Below, piece by piece: positions 33,521-41,699 of a stretch of 44,698 nt of DNA (its first letter is position 1; each line of letters begins with the position of its first letter). Source of the DNA: Flavobacteriaceae bacterium. GTDB lineage: Bacteria; Bacteroidota; Bacteroidia; Flavobacteriales; Flavobacteriaceae. Under the pieces are notes generated by a model. That model had not been told where the DNA came from. It saw only the letters and a list, made by a program, of their open reading frames with translations, and did not search any database. The position numbers were made by a program, and so were the translations under genes. The stretch is from positions 1 to 44,698 of the forward strand of contig JALRKI010000072.1 in assembly GCA_023254815.1 (NCBI GenBank), written 5' to 3'.

Positions 33521-33557
33521 AGAAAGCCTTGTAAATAAGTTGACTTATGAGCCAGTT

Positions 33558-34394
33558 TTATGCAGTTGCCTTTTCAAAGATATAGATTCTTGAGGAAAAC
33601 TCTCCTGTAATTAGCCCGTTTATGTTGGACAAAGTGCCTTGCCAAAGGGCTTTGAGCCAACGGTATTTCGAATGCCTATAAGTTTCTGAAAGCAACGAAA
33701 TATAATAAGCGTCTAACAGCAGTGGTTTGGAACATGAGAGGTGAAAGCCATGCGACTTCATCAGCTTAGTTAAACTGTCTTTTGAAAAATGCCAAAGGTG
33801 CCTGGGAACATCGTAAGCGGCCCAATATTGACCATAGTAACGAGCGTCATGGCTCAAATGATTAGGAAGTGCCACAATCAGTTTTCCTTGGTTGTCAAGC
33901 AAACGATTAAAATTTGTCAAAGACTGATCCAGATCTGGTAGATGCTCCAATACATGCCACAAAGTGATGGCGTCAAAACTCGAATTTTCCCATACTTGGA
34001 GTTGCTCGTTGTCAAATACGGCATTCTCAGTGAGGTGATTTGCCGACAATCGCGCATGCTCATTGGGCTCAACGCCCAAAACCAGCCAGCCAGATTTTTG
34101 CATGGATTTGAGAAAAAATCCTGGTCCGCATCCCACATCCAGCAATCTTTTTCCATTCATTTTCAGCCGTTTAACGATATTAGATTTGTGAAAAACAGAA
34201 AAAGAACGCAGAAAAGAATACACATGCTCCAAAAAATTTCTCGGTGCCGTTTGATGAGAGAGGTAATCGTCATAGGGATAATAGCTTGGAATTTCCCCTT
34301 TAGTAGGTTTTGGAGTAGTCATCAAATACTCATGCTCTGGATGGCTTTCCAAATGAAACCATTTTTTAGAAACCAAATGATCTTGTATTTTCAT
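33558..34394 (-). CDS. Class I SAM-dependent methyltransferase
   Basis: The 278-residue protein has the SAM-binding motif LLDVGCGPGFFL (about residues 84-95). An acidic residue follows in GVEPNE, and HVLEHLPD is the post-II loop. This arrangement is common to class I methyltransferases. The N-terminal region MKIQDHLVSKKWFHLES precedes the fold. The frame is open to 34544, but that longer form covers the parS site at 34408-34423 and the mnmG 3' end, so the ATG at 34394 is chosen. The substrate is unknown. It may be co-transcribed with mnmG. Confidence 0.88.
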   Translation of the reverse strand: MKIQDHLVSKKWFHLESHPEHEYLMTTPKPTKGEIPSYYPYDDYLSHQTAPRNFLEHVYSFLRSFSVFHKSNIVKRLKMNGKRLLDVGCGPGFFLKSMQKSGWLVLGVEPNEHARLSANHLTENAVFDNEQLQVWENSSFDAITLWHVLEHLPDLDQSLTNFNRLLDNQGKLIVALPNHLSHDARYYGQYWAAYDVPRHLWHFSKDSLTKLMKSHGFHLSCSKPLLLDAYYISLLSETYRHSKYRWLKALWQGTLSNINGLITGEFSSRIYIFEKATA

Positions 34395-34407
34395 CTCAAG
34401 GTTGATA

Positions 34408-34423
34408 TGTTTCACGTGGAACA
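34408..34423. other. parS: parS chromosome-partition site 1
   Basis: TGTTTCACGTGGAACA is a full match to the bacterial parS consensus TGTTNCACGTGNAACA, bound by ParB. It lies in the 34-base gap between the mnmG stop and the methyltransferase start. In the extended methyltransferase frame it would be read as FHVKH, a known sign of translated parS. parA/parB are not in the window. Confidence 0.9.
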
Positions 34424-34428
34424 AATAT

Positions 34429-36306
34429 TTATCTCCCCATGTAAACAAGCAATACAGAAATGTCATTTGGAGAAACTCCGCTAACTCTAGACGCTTGAGC
34501 GACTGTCCTAGGCTGAATAGCTTTGAGCTTTTCCCTCGCCTCAAAACTCATAGAAGAAATCTGAGAAAAATCGAACTCCTCTGGAATTCTAACTCCTTCC
34601 AAGCGAATCAGCTTATCTGCATTGTTTTTTTCCTTTGCGATATAACCAGCATATTTCAACTGAACTGTCACCTGTTCTTTGACTTCTTCGTCAGGATTCT
34701 CAACTTCTAAATACTGCTTAACAGACTCGAGTCCTTCCAAATCCTCCAGCTCGATGTTGGGCCGTGTTAAAATTTTAACCAATTTATCCGATTGTTTTAC
34801 CGTTGCAGAATTATTCTTCTCCAGAACAGGATTAATGTCGGTAGGACCTACGCTGGTTTTTTGAAAAAAAGAAACGAATTTTTCTGTTGCCAGCTCCTTT
34901 TGCTCCATCCTTTTCATGCGATCAGTTTTTGCTAAGCCGATCGCAAATCCCTTTGGAGTTAAACGAAAGTCTGCGTTGTCCTGCCGCAAAAGAGTGCGGT
35001 ATTCCGCCCTGGAGGTAAACATGCGGTAGGGCTCTTCCGTGCCCTTAGTAATCAGGTCGTCAATTAGCACTCCAATATATGCCTCATCTCTATGGAGAAT
35101 AAATGGGTCTTCTTCCTTGACAAACAACGCAGCATTGACCCCCGCCATAAGTCCTTGCGCAGCCGCCTCTTCGTATCCTGTGGTGCCATTAATTTGTCCC
35201 GCAAAATAAAGTCCAGGGATTAGTTTGGTTTCTAACGTATGATTCAACTGAGTAGGAGGAAAATAATCGTATTCTATAGCGTATCCCGGTCTAAAAAACC
35301 TAACGTTCTCGAATCCTTCCACTTTACGCAATGCATTGAATTGAGTGTCTTCTGGAAGTGAGGTAGAGAATCCATTGACATACACCTCGACGGTATTCCA
35401 CCCTTCTGGCTCCACAAAAATTTGATGACGATCTTTGTCCGCAAAGCGATTAATCTTATCCTCTATAGAGGGACAATAGCGCGGCCCTACACTCTTAATC
35501 CGTCCATTAAACATCGGTGATTTTTCAAACCCTTCCCTCAAAAGGTCATGCACTAGGGCTGAAGTATAGGTCATATAACATGAGCGCTGATTAGTCAGAG
35601 GTGTGGTTCTATCACTATATGAAAATTTGCCAGGCTTGAGGTCGCCAGGCTGTTCTTGCATTTTTGAAAAATCCAAGCTCCTGCCATCTACCCTAGGAGG
35701 AGTTCCTGTTTTCATGCGGCCTGCGACAAACCCTAAAGTTTCGAGCTGCTCCGTGATCCCAGTTGAGGCACGCTCGCCAGCCCTACCACCGCCGAACTGC
35801 TTTTCCCCAATATGCATCAAGCCGTTAAGGAAGGTGCCACTAGTTAAAACAACCGTTTTAGATCTCACTTCAACACCTAAAGAGGTTCGAACCCCTACCA
35901 ATTTGTCCTGTTCAATGAGTAGTCCGGTGACCATATCTTGATAAAAGTCTAAAGTGGGCAATTGTTCCAACTCATTTCTCCATGCCTCAGCGAATCTCAT
36001 GCGGTCGCTTTGAACTCGAGGGCTCCACATCGCTGGACCTTTGGATTTGTTAAGCATTTTAAACTGAATGGCTGAAAAGTCACTCACGATACCACTCAAT
36101 CCTCCCAAGGCATCAATCTCACGCACGATTTGGCCTTTAGCAATTCCTCCCATGGCGGGATTGCAAGACATTTGAGCAATATTTTGCAAATTCATGGTAA
36201 TTAAAAGCGTGCTGCAGCCCATATTAGCAGCAGCCGCTGCGGCCTCGCTGCCCGCGTGACCACCACCAACAACAATTACATCATATGTGTTTTTAAATAG
36301 TCCCAT
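34429..36306 (-). CDS. mnmG: tRNA uridine-5-carboxymethylaminomethyl modification enzyme MnmG (GidA)
   Basis: With MnmE, this FAD enzyme modifies the wobble uridine (U34) of several tRNAs. The 625-residue product begins MGLFKNTYDVIVVGGGHAGSE, the FAD-binding motif. Signatures GTFLNGLMHIGEKQFGGGRAGE (about 152-173; written as GTFLNGLMHIG and GEKQFGGGRAGE with a shared G) and PRYCPSIEDKI are present. The C-terminal helical domain that recruits MnmE is intact. The ATG at 36306 is chosen because the extra codons to 36342 are the translated parS palindrome (NVPRGT). parS sites lie on both sides. Confidence 0.96.
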   Translation of the reverse strand: MGLFKNTYDVIVVGGGHAGSEAAAAAANMGCSTLLITMNLQNIAQMSCNPAMGGIAKGQIVREIDALGGLSGIVSDFSAIQFKMLNKSKGPAMWSPRVQSDRMRFAEAWRNELEQLPTLDFYQDMVTGLLIEQDKLVGVRTSLGVEVRSKTVVLTSGTFLNGLMHIGEKQFGGGRAGERASTGITEQLETLGFVAGRMKTGTPPRVDGRSLDFSKMQEQPGDLKPGKFSYSDRTTPLTNQRSCYMTYTSALVHDLLREGFEKSPMFNGRIKSVGPRYCPSIEDKINRFADKDRHQIFVEPEGWNTVEVYVNGFSTSLPEDTQFNALRKVEGFENVRFFRPGYAIEYDYFPPTQLNHTLETKLIPGLYFAGQINGTTGYEEAAAQGLMAGVNAALFVKEEDPFILHRDEAYIGVLIDDLITKGTEEPYRMFTSRAEYRTLLRQDNADFRLTPKGFAIGLAKTDRMKRMEQKELATEKFVSFFQKTSVGPTDINPVLEKNNSATVKQSDKLVKILTRPNIELEDLEGLESVKQYLEVENPDEEVKEQVTVQLKYAGYIAKEKNNADKLIRLEGVRIPEEFDFSQISSMSFEAREKLKAIQPRTVAQASRVSGVSPNDISVLLVYMGR

Positions 36307-36309
36307 AAT

Positions 36310-36325
36310 TGTTCCACGTGGAACA
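36310..36325. other. parS: parS chromosome-partition site 2
   Basis: TGTTCCACGTGGAACA is a perfect 16-bp palindrome matching the parS consensus. It lies 3 bases upstream of the mnmG ATG and downstream of the candidate mnmG -7 element, so it would be transcribed as the mnmG leader. It is 1,902 bases from the first site. Confidence 0.92.
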
Positions 36326-36339
36326 TTTTGTCGTTCGCG

Positions 36340-36347
36340 CAAATATA
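36340..36347 (-). promoter_or_regulatory. Candidate -7 element of mnmG
   Basis: TATATTTG on the minus strand matches TAnnTTTG, immediately after the ybeY stop. The expected transcription start (around 36333-36336) is upstream of parS 2. No TTG at standard spacing is seen. Confidence 0.4.
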
Positions 36348-36349
36348 CG

Positions 36350-36775
36350 TTAGTTTATCAATTCTAACGGTCGAAGCAACAGAGCCCTGTCTTCGCCCAG
36401 TCGCATTTGCAAAAGGTCATCTTCCGATTTGTCCTTGTAACCCAAACAATGCAACAAAGCATGTGACATAACCCGATGAAGCTCATCCCTTTCGGTCACC
36501 TTATAAATTAAGGCGTTTTCCCTAACCCTGTCGATCGACACATAGACCTCAGCTTGAATGGATTTGCCACGAGAGTCGTCAAAACAAATCACGTCGGTAT
36601 AAGTGTCGTGGTTTAAGAATTCCTTGTTGAGCCCCAATAAATAGTCGTCATCACAAAACACATAGGACAATTTTAGAATCTCAGCGCCTTCGCTTTCCGC
36701 AACATCAGCGAGCCATTGCTTAACCAACTCGCCAATTGGATAGACGTCCGTTGTTTGATATTCAAATTCAATCAT
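36350..36775 (-). CDS. ybeY: Endoribonuclease YbeY (rRNA maturation)
   Basis: The 141-residue metal-dependent RNase acts in 16S rRNA maturation and ribosome quality control. The N-terminal half carries LNKEFLNHDTYTDVICF (about 49-65), matching the family's T-D-V-(L/I)-(S/C)-F. The metal site reads H105-x3-H109-x5-D115 (HALLHCLGYKD), with Asp where most phyla have a third His; I recall this variant as normal in Bacteroidota. The ATG at 36775 overlaps the DUF4175 stop by 8 bases. mnmG follows. Confidence 0.94.
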   Translation of the reverse strand: MIEFEYQTTDVYPIGELVKQWLADVAESEGAEILKLSYVFCDDDYLLGLNKEFLNHDTYTDVICFDDSRGKSIQAEVYVSIDRVRENALIYKVTERDELHRVMSHALLHCLGYKDKSEDDLLQMRLGEDRALLLRPLELIN

Positions 36776-39700
36776 TCTCTTTGATAAAATATTGATTAAC
36801 CTTAGCCGTAATCTTAGGCCTTAAAGGCAGCCTTTCCCTGTTCAATCGCTCAACAGTTGATTCAGCTCCCTTTGAGGGTTTAAAAACTTGATTGTCAGAC
36901 ATATAGGTCAAGTTTCCAGTTTTCGACTCTCTCTGCTCGTCACGACCTTGCAATTGTTCAGCCTCCTCAAACTTAAGCATTTCATAGACCAAATTATTCA
37001 TGGCTCCTTTAATAGACTCTGACTGTACTCGATTCAATATGTCGCGCTCCAACTGCTCCATTTCATCGAGGAGCTTTTGGCCTTCGACGCCACCACCCTT
37101 GGAATCTAGAAGTTTTTCAAACGCCTCCCGTAAGGCTTGTTGTTGCTTAAAGGCCTCGTATGTACTTTCAGCGTCACTTCCCTCGCCCCTTTGTCCAAAA
37201 GGTTTCTTCCCCTTTCCGGAATCCATGGACTCCTCACTGTTAATGCTATCAGGTTTCTTTCCCGTCCTCTCTGCCAACTTCTCTTGACTCATAATGATGT
37301 CCGGAAGTTGCATATCTCCATCACCCGCCCCTGGGTTTGGCGCCATTTGCATGTTCAAATTATCTAGCATCTCGCTCAGTTGGTCGGCTAAAGCGTTCGT
37401 TGCGTTCATTACAAACTGCTGCGCTGCCAAACCCTCGTTAATTTGACTGTCAGCCAGCCCATTAAGAGCTTTATCGGTATAAAAATATACATCACTAATC
37501 AATCCATTGATGCGCTCAGAGAGCATAGGTTGTCGCAGAGACAAGACGAAAAGACTGTCATCAACGTGTTTGAAATTGTTCTTCAAATCTTGCTGAGTTT
37601 GCATCAGCTTGGGGTAATCGAAGGCCAGATTCCTTTGGGATTCAAATTTTGCCATCAACGCCTCTTGGCTAAAAGAAAATCGCAGCAAATTGTCCAATAT
37701 CTGTCGGAGCATTTCTATGTCTTCAGACAACTGCTGTCCGCCTCCACCCATTGGCATTTGGTTCATTTGCTTTGCCAACTTTTTTATTCCATTAGCGGCG
37801 CTTGATTGTTGCTTTTTTGGGCTCACCCCACTTTTCAATTGTTGGAGGGCAGATTGCTGGTCGCGCCTAACCTCAGATTCGGTAGCTTTGTCACGCTGCA
37901 TGTCAAAAGGCTTCTTAAGTTCCAAATTTTCCTTTTGTAGCTCGTCCATTTCCTTTAAAATATCTTGAAAAGAATTCCCCAATTCTTCTTGATCCGAAGG
38001 CATAGATTCTGTCGGTTCATCACCAGCCAAAGCCTCTTGTTCTGCCGCCAATTCTTCTAAAGAATCTGCAATTTGTCTTGCCTTTTGAGTTACATAGTAT
38101 CGCTTAGTCAACTCCAAAACTTGGGCCATACTTTTTTGAGCGCTCTGCTTTTGTTTGGACAATTGCTCGAGGCGATCAGATAAGTCAAAATTGCTAAGCT
38201 TCTCAGCGTACCTCTGGATTTCTTCACGCAACTGCTCATTTTTGTTAATCTCCTTCTCCTGTTCCTCAATTCTATTCCGCAGTGCCTCAGCCATTGGATC
38301 GTTTGGATACTCCACACTCTGATTCTCAAGGGACATTTTGGTTGTCTTGTTAAATGATTTCATCAAGGCGTCCTGCTGCCGCTGGCGCTCAAGATTTTCC
38401 TTTAATTTCTGCTTTTCAGAAAAACTCAACTGAGCCTTTTCCAGTTGCGCTCTCCTAATTTCGTCAAGAGTCTTTTCGTCGATCTCATTTTGTTTCGCCA
38501 CAGACTCAAGTCCTTCCACCGCTGCACTTTGACGTCTAAGCAGCTCTTCATTTTTTTCAAGTTCAGTCAAAACGCCAAAACGAAACCATTGGGTCGAAGC
38601 GCTCTTTCCTCCATGAACTCCGTCGTTGTCCATGGCGGTGAACCTAACTTCATAGGTCTTGCCAGCTTCCAAGGTCAGGCCAGCCGGAAAAGAGGCTGAA
38701 AACGGAACAATAGCAGCAGGATTCAGGTCAAACTTTACTACTTCAGGACTGGCTTCGGTTCCGAGAATTCTGTATTCCAAGTTTAAGCCAACAATAGCAT
38801 AATCATCAGAAGCAATTCCTTCAAACTGCATCTCATTCCAATTTAAAGCATCTGTACTTTGTTCAATGAAAATTTCTGGATCTGCATCCTTAATTATTCC
38901 AACGTCAAAGCTAAGCCTTTCATAATTAGGAAGATCGCCATTACTCAAAGCCACATCTACAATGCCACTAGAAAACACACGCCATTCTGCCTCAAAAACG
39001 GAAGTCCTTGATGTCACATTAACAGGGTTTTCGCCGGAATTAACTGAGACCATTTCGGTGTCTTCGGTTTCAAGCTGAAGGCTGATTATGGTGCCCTCAG
39101 GCAGCGCTAGGTTCTGAAAGGATTGAAGGAACTCTGTACTCCTTCCTGTATGATTTGGAAAATTTAGCCTCATGTTTATCCCAATAAGTTTTGGAGGATT
39201 GACCACAATCATCTCAAACCGCTCGGAGTGCACGATTTCACTTTCAATATAAAAAGGAAAGCTTTGAACAACACTTTCAAAAACATAAACAAAAGCACCA
39301 TTTCGATTCTTTCGCATCTCAAAACGACCCACTTCTGTATTGACAAATACCCTGTCTGGCACTTGCTCGCCAATTACAGAAACAATAAGCTCAAAATCAC
39401 TGTTTGATACAACCTTCAAGGATTGCGGGTCAATTACAAAAGTGTAGGGGGGTGGCGGTGTGAAGGTCTGTCGAAATCGGATAACCCGATCAATTCCTGA
39501 AGCGAAATTAGACCAACCGCCAACACTCAAAATAATCATTATAGCAAGAACGACAGGAATCATTCCAAGCCCTTTTTTAAAAGCTCTGTTCCAGTCTATT
39601 ATACTAAGAAAATTAAGGGGAATCAATCGTTCAGACTTTTGCTTAATACTGGCATCCACCAAGTCCGATTGCTCTCCAGATTGGGCCAATTGCACCAAAT

Positions 39701-40022
39701 TAACCAGTTGATCTCCAACAGCCTTGTCCCTATCGGCAATGTAACTTGCCGCCTCTATAGGCTTCATTCCAAACTCAGGCCTCAGCCATTTCCATAGGAA
39801 GCGTCCGACTAAACGAAGCCAAAAAAACAGAAAACCAGCAATCGCTGTCAAAACAAGAATTGTCTTGGTTGTTTTGCCTAGCCACAACCATTGCTCGAAC
39901 AACACAAGCAACACAAATAGGGAAGCAGCGACCGACAAACACAACAAGCTCCCTGCCACTATTCTATTCAAATAATACAGGCGGACAAAATTTCTAAGCT
40001 TAATGGCGATCTGACCAAACAT
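36768..40022 (-). CDS. DUF4175 large membrane protein
   Basis: The 1,084-residue protein of unknown function starts at the ATG at 40022; the open frame to 40178 would cross the divergent gltX start. Two membrane helices lie near the N-terminus (about 21-46 and 53-70) and a third at about 150-167. A region rich in beta structure follows (about 180-510). A long coiled coil (about 510-720) full of Glu, Lys and Gln includes EEQEKEINKNEQLREEIQ. The Gln/Met-rich stretch around QMNQMPMGGGGQQ and a charged helical tail follow. A periplasmic domain tethered to the inner membrane is plausible. It overlaps ybeY by 8 bases. Confidence 0.85.
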   Translation of the reverse strand: MFGQIAIKLRNFVRLYYLNRIVAGSLLCLSVAASLFVLLVLFEQWLWLGKTTKTILVLTAIAGFLFFWLRLVGRFLWKWLRPEFGMKPIEAASYIADRDKAVGDQLVNLVQLAQSGEQSDLVDASIKQKSERLIPLNFLSIIDWNRAFKKGLGMIPVVLAIMIILSVGGWSNFASGIDRVIRFRQTFTPPPPYTFVIDPQSLKVVSNSDFELIVSVIGEQVPDRVFVNTEVGRFEMRKNRNGAFVYVFESVVQSFPFYIESEIVHSERFEMIVVNPPKLIGINMRLNFPNHTGRSTEFLQSFQNLALPEGTIISLQLETEDTEMVSVNSGENPVNVTSRTSVFEAEWRVFSSGIVDVALSNGDLPNYERLSFDVGIIKDADPEIFIEQSTDALNWNEMQFEGIASDDYAIVGLNLEYRILGTEASPEVVKFDLNPAAIVPFSASFPAGLTLEAGKTYEVRFTAMDNDGVHGGKSASTQWFRFGVLTELEKNEELLRRQSAAVEGLESVAKQNEIDEKTLDEIRRAQLEKAQLSFSEKQKLKENLERQRQQDALMKSFNKTTKMSLENQSVEYPNDPMAEALRNRIEEQEKEINKNEQLREEIQRYAEKLSNFDLSDRLEQLSKQKQSAQKSMAQVLELTKRYYVTQKARQIADSLEELAAEQEALAGDEPTESMPSDQEELGNSFQDILKEMDELQKENLELKKPFDMQRDKATESEVRRDQQSALQQLKSGVSPKKQQSSAANGIKKLAKQMNQMPMGGGGQQLSEDIEMLRQILDNLLRFSFSQEALMAKFESQRNLAFDYPKLMQTQQDLKNNFKHVDDSLFVLSLRQPMLSERINGLISDVYFYTDKALNGLADSQINEGLAAQQFVMNATNALADQLSEMLDNLNMQMAPNPGAGDGDMQLPDIIMSQEKLAERTGKKPDSINSEESMDSGKGKKPFGQRGEGSDAESTYEAFKQQQALREAFEKLLDSKGGGVEGQKLLDEMEQLERDILNRVQSESIKGAMNNLVYEMLKFEEAEQLQGRDEQRESKTGNLTYMSDNQVFKPSKGAESTVERLNRERLPLRPKITAKVNQYFIKEND

Positions 40023-40036
40023 TGTACTCAATAATT

Positions 40037-40044
40037 CAAAAGTA
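40037..40044 (-). promoter_or_regulatory. Candidate -7 element of the DUF4175-ybeY operon
   Basis: TACTTTTG on the minus strand matches TAnnTTTG, 14 bases before the ATG at 40022. A TTG lies 24 bases upstream, near the edge of the accepted spacing. Confidence 0.4.
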
Positions 40045-40100
40045 AAATTACGATAATTAAGTATAGCGCAAATTGCACGCCACATTAATGGCTTAGATGT

Positions 40101-40108
40101 TATCTTTG
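40101..40108 (+). promoter_or_regulatory. Candidate -7 element of gltX
   Basis: TATCTTTG matches TAnnTTTG and ends 16 bases before the gltX ATG. A TTG at 40073-40075 is 25 bases upstream. Confidence 0.45.
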
Positions 40109-40124
40109 CCTCAAATCCAGAGCC

Positions 40125-41633
40125 ATGAGTTCTCAAGTACGCGTGCGTTTTGCCCCAAGCCCAACGGGCCCGCTTCATATTGGCGGGTTAAGGACCGCTC
40201 TATTTAATTACCTGCTTGCCAAGCAACAGGGAGGCACCTTTATATTACGTGTCGAAGACACTGATCAAAAAAGGTATGTTTCCGGCGCAGAAGAATATAT
40301 TATAGATTCACTGGAATGGTGTAATATCCCAGCCGATGAAAGTCCAAAAAATCCTGGGAAATTTGGTCCATACCGTCAAAGTGAAAGACGTGAAATTTAC
40401 ACCGCCTGGGTTAAAACCCTTGTTGACAACGGCAGCGCCTATTACGCCTTTGACAGCAACGAAGAACTGGATCGTTTGCGTAAAGAACAAGAGTTTTTAG
40501 GCCAAACATTTATCTATAATTTTACCAACAGACAATCGCTTTCTAACAGCCTTACTTTGACCGAGGAAGATGTTCAACGTCGCTTGCAGTCTGGTCAACC
40601 CTATGTCATTCGCTTCAAAGTGCCTCAAGGCAGATCTTTAGAAATGAACGACTTGATAAGAGGAAGAATCGTTATTGATTGTAACACCTTGGATGATAAA
40701 ATCCTCTTCAAAAGCGATGGGATGCCAACTTATCATTTGGCCAACGTTGTAGACGATCATTTAATGGAGATTACCCACGTCATTCGGGGTGAGGAGTGGT
40801 TGCCATCCATGGCCTTGCACGTCTTACTGTATGAAGCTTTTGGTTGGGATAAGCCTGAATTTGCCCATCTGCCGTTAATTCTTAAACCCTCTGGCAATGG
40901 AAAACTGAGTAAACGAGATGGGGACCAGCTGGGATTTCCTGTTTTTCCTCTCGACTGGAATTCAGAAGGATCAATCACGAAAGGATTCAAAGGAGCCGGT
41001 TACTTGCCCGATGCCTTGTTGAATTTTCTTGGCCTATTGGGATGGAACCCTGGTACAGATCAAGAGTTATTCAGCCTTGAAGAAATGGTCAATGCCTTCA
41101 GTCTCAACAACGTGAATAAAGCTGGGGCTCGTTTTGACATAGAAAAACTCAATTGGTTCAATCAGCAATATTTGGCTCAGATGCCTTTAAATGAACTGGT
41201 TGTAAGCGTGCGACAGCACTATCCGAGTCTCTCTAAGGTATCGGATGAAGCATTGTCAAAAATCTTAACACTCATTCAAGAACGGTTGGAGTTTATTGCA
41301 GACTTTTGGAATGTGGCCCATTATTTTTTCGAACCCCTAAGTGCTTACAACGAAAAAGCGCTGGCAAGAGTAGTAAAGGCCGAGACCTCATCCATTATTG
41401 CGTCGGTTCGAAATGTTGTTGAGGCCCAAGATGACTGTTCTGCAGCGGGGTTGCAAATGGCTCTAAAAGCTTGGATAACTTCTCAAAACATTGGATTTGG
41501 CGGTGTAATGCAGCCCCTTCGACTGGCATTGGTCGGAGACCTCAAAGGGCCTGATGTTTTTGAAATCATGAGTCTATTAGGGAAAGAAGAAGTGTGCTTT
41601 CGGCTTGCCCGTTTTCAAGAGAGCCTTAAATAG
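40125..41633 (+). CDS. gltX: Glutamyl-tRNA synthetase
   Basis: The 502-residue class I synthetase charges tRNA-Glu. The HIGH-type motif is in PSPTGPLHIGG (residues 11-21), and the KMSKS-type motif is K260-L-S-K-R264 in GKLSKRDGD. An anticodon-binding helical C-terminus (about 330-502) follows. Because glnS is also in the window, this enzyme is presumably the discriminating form. It is divergent from DUF4175 and followed by the SPFH gene after 66 bases. Confidence 0.97.
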   Translation: MSSQVRVRFAPSPTGPLHIGGLRTALFNYLLAKQQGGTFILRVEDTDQKRYVSGAEEYIIDSLEWCNIPADESPKNPGKFGPYRQSERREIYTAWVKTLVDNGSAYYAFDSNEELDRLRKEQEFLGQTFIYNFTNRQSLSNSLTLTEEDVQRRLQSGQPYVIRFKVPQGRSLEMNDLIRGRIVIDCNTLDDKILFKSDGMPTYHLANVVDDHLMEITHVIRGEEWLPSMALHVLLYEAFGWDKPEFAHLPLILKPSGNGKLSKRDGDQLGFPVFPLDWNSEGSITKGFKGAGYLPDALLNFLGLLGWNPGTDQELFSLEEMVNAFSLNNVNKAGARFDIEKLNWFNQQYLAQMPLNELVVSVRQHYPSLSKVSDEALSKILTLIQERLEFIADFWNVAHYFFEPLSAYNEKALARVVKAETSSIIASVRNVVEAQDDCSAAGLQMALKAWITSQNIGFGGVMQPLRLALVGDLKGPDVFEIMSLLGKEEVCFRLARFQESLK

Positions 41634-41699
41634 GTTGATTTGATTGTTGTTCTATTATTCACTACTTTTAAGCTTAAACTAATATAAACCCAAAACGTT

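Noticed and set aside
33942..34484. 180-codon open frame on the plus strand
   Set aside because: It lies antisense to the methyltransferase and the parS/mnmG end, with no family features; the minus-strand gene explains the region.
34395..34544. N-terminal extension of the methyltransferase by 50 codons
   Set aside because: It would translate parS site 1 (giving FHVKH) and overlap 116 bases of mnmG; the internal ATG at 34394 fits better.
36307..36342. N-terminal extension of MnmG by 12 codons
   Set aside because: The extra residues include NVPRGT, which is the translated parS palindrome; MnmG proteins normally begin near MGLFKNTYDVIVVGGG.
40023..40178. 52-codon N-terminal extension of DUF4175
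   Set aside because: It would overlap the divergent gltX start and both candidate -7 elements.
41667..41678. 12-bp palindrome TTTAAGCTTAAA upstream of the SPFH gene
   Set aside because: AT-rich palindromes of this length are expected several times by chance in a 45-kb window; no supporting copies were noticed.
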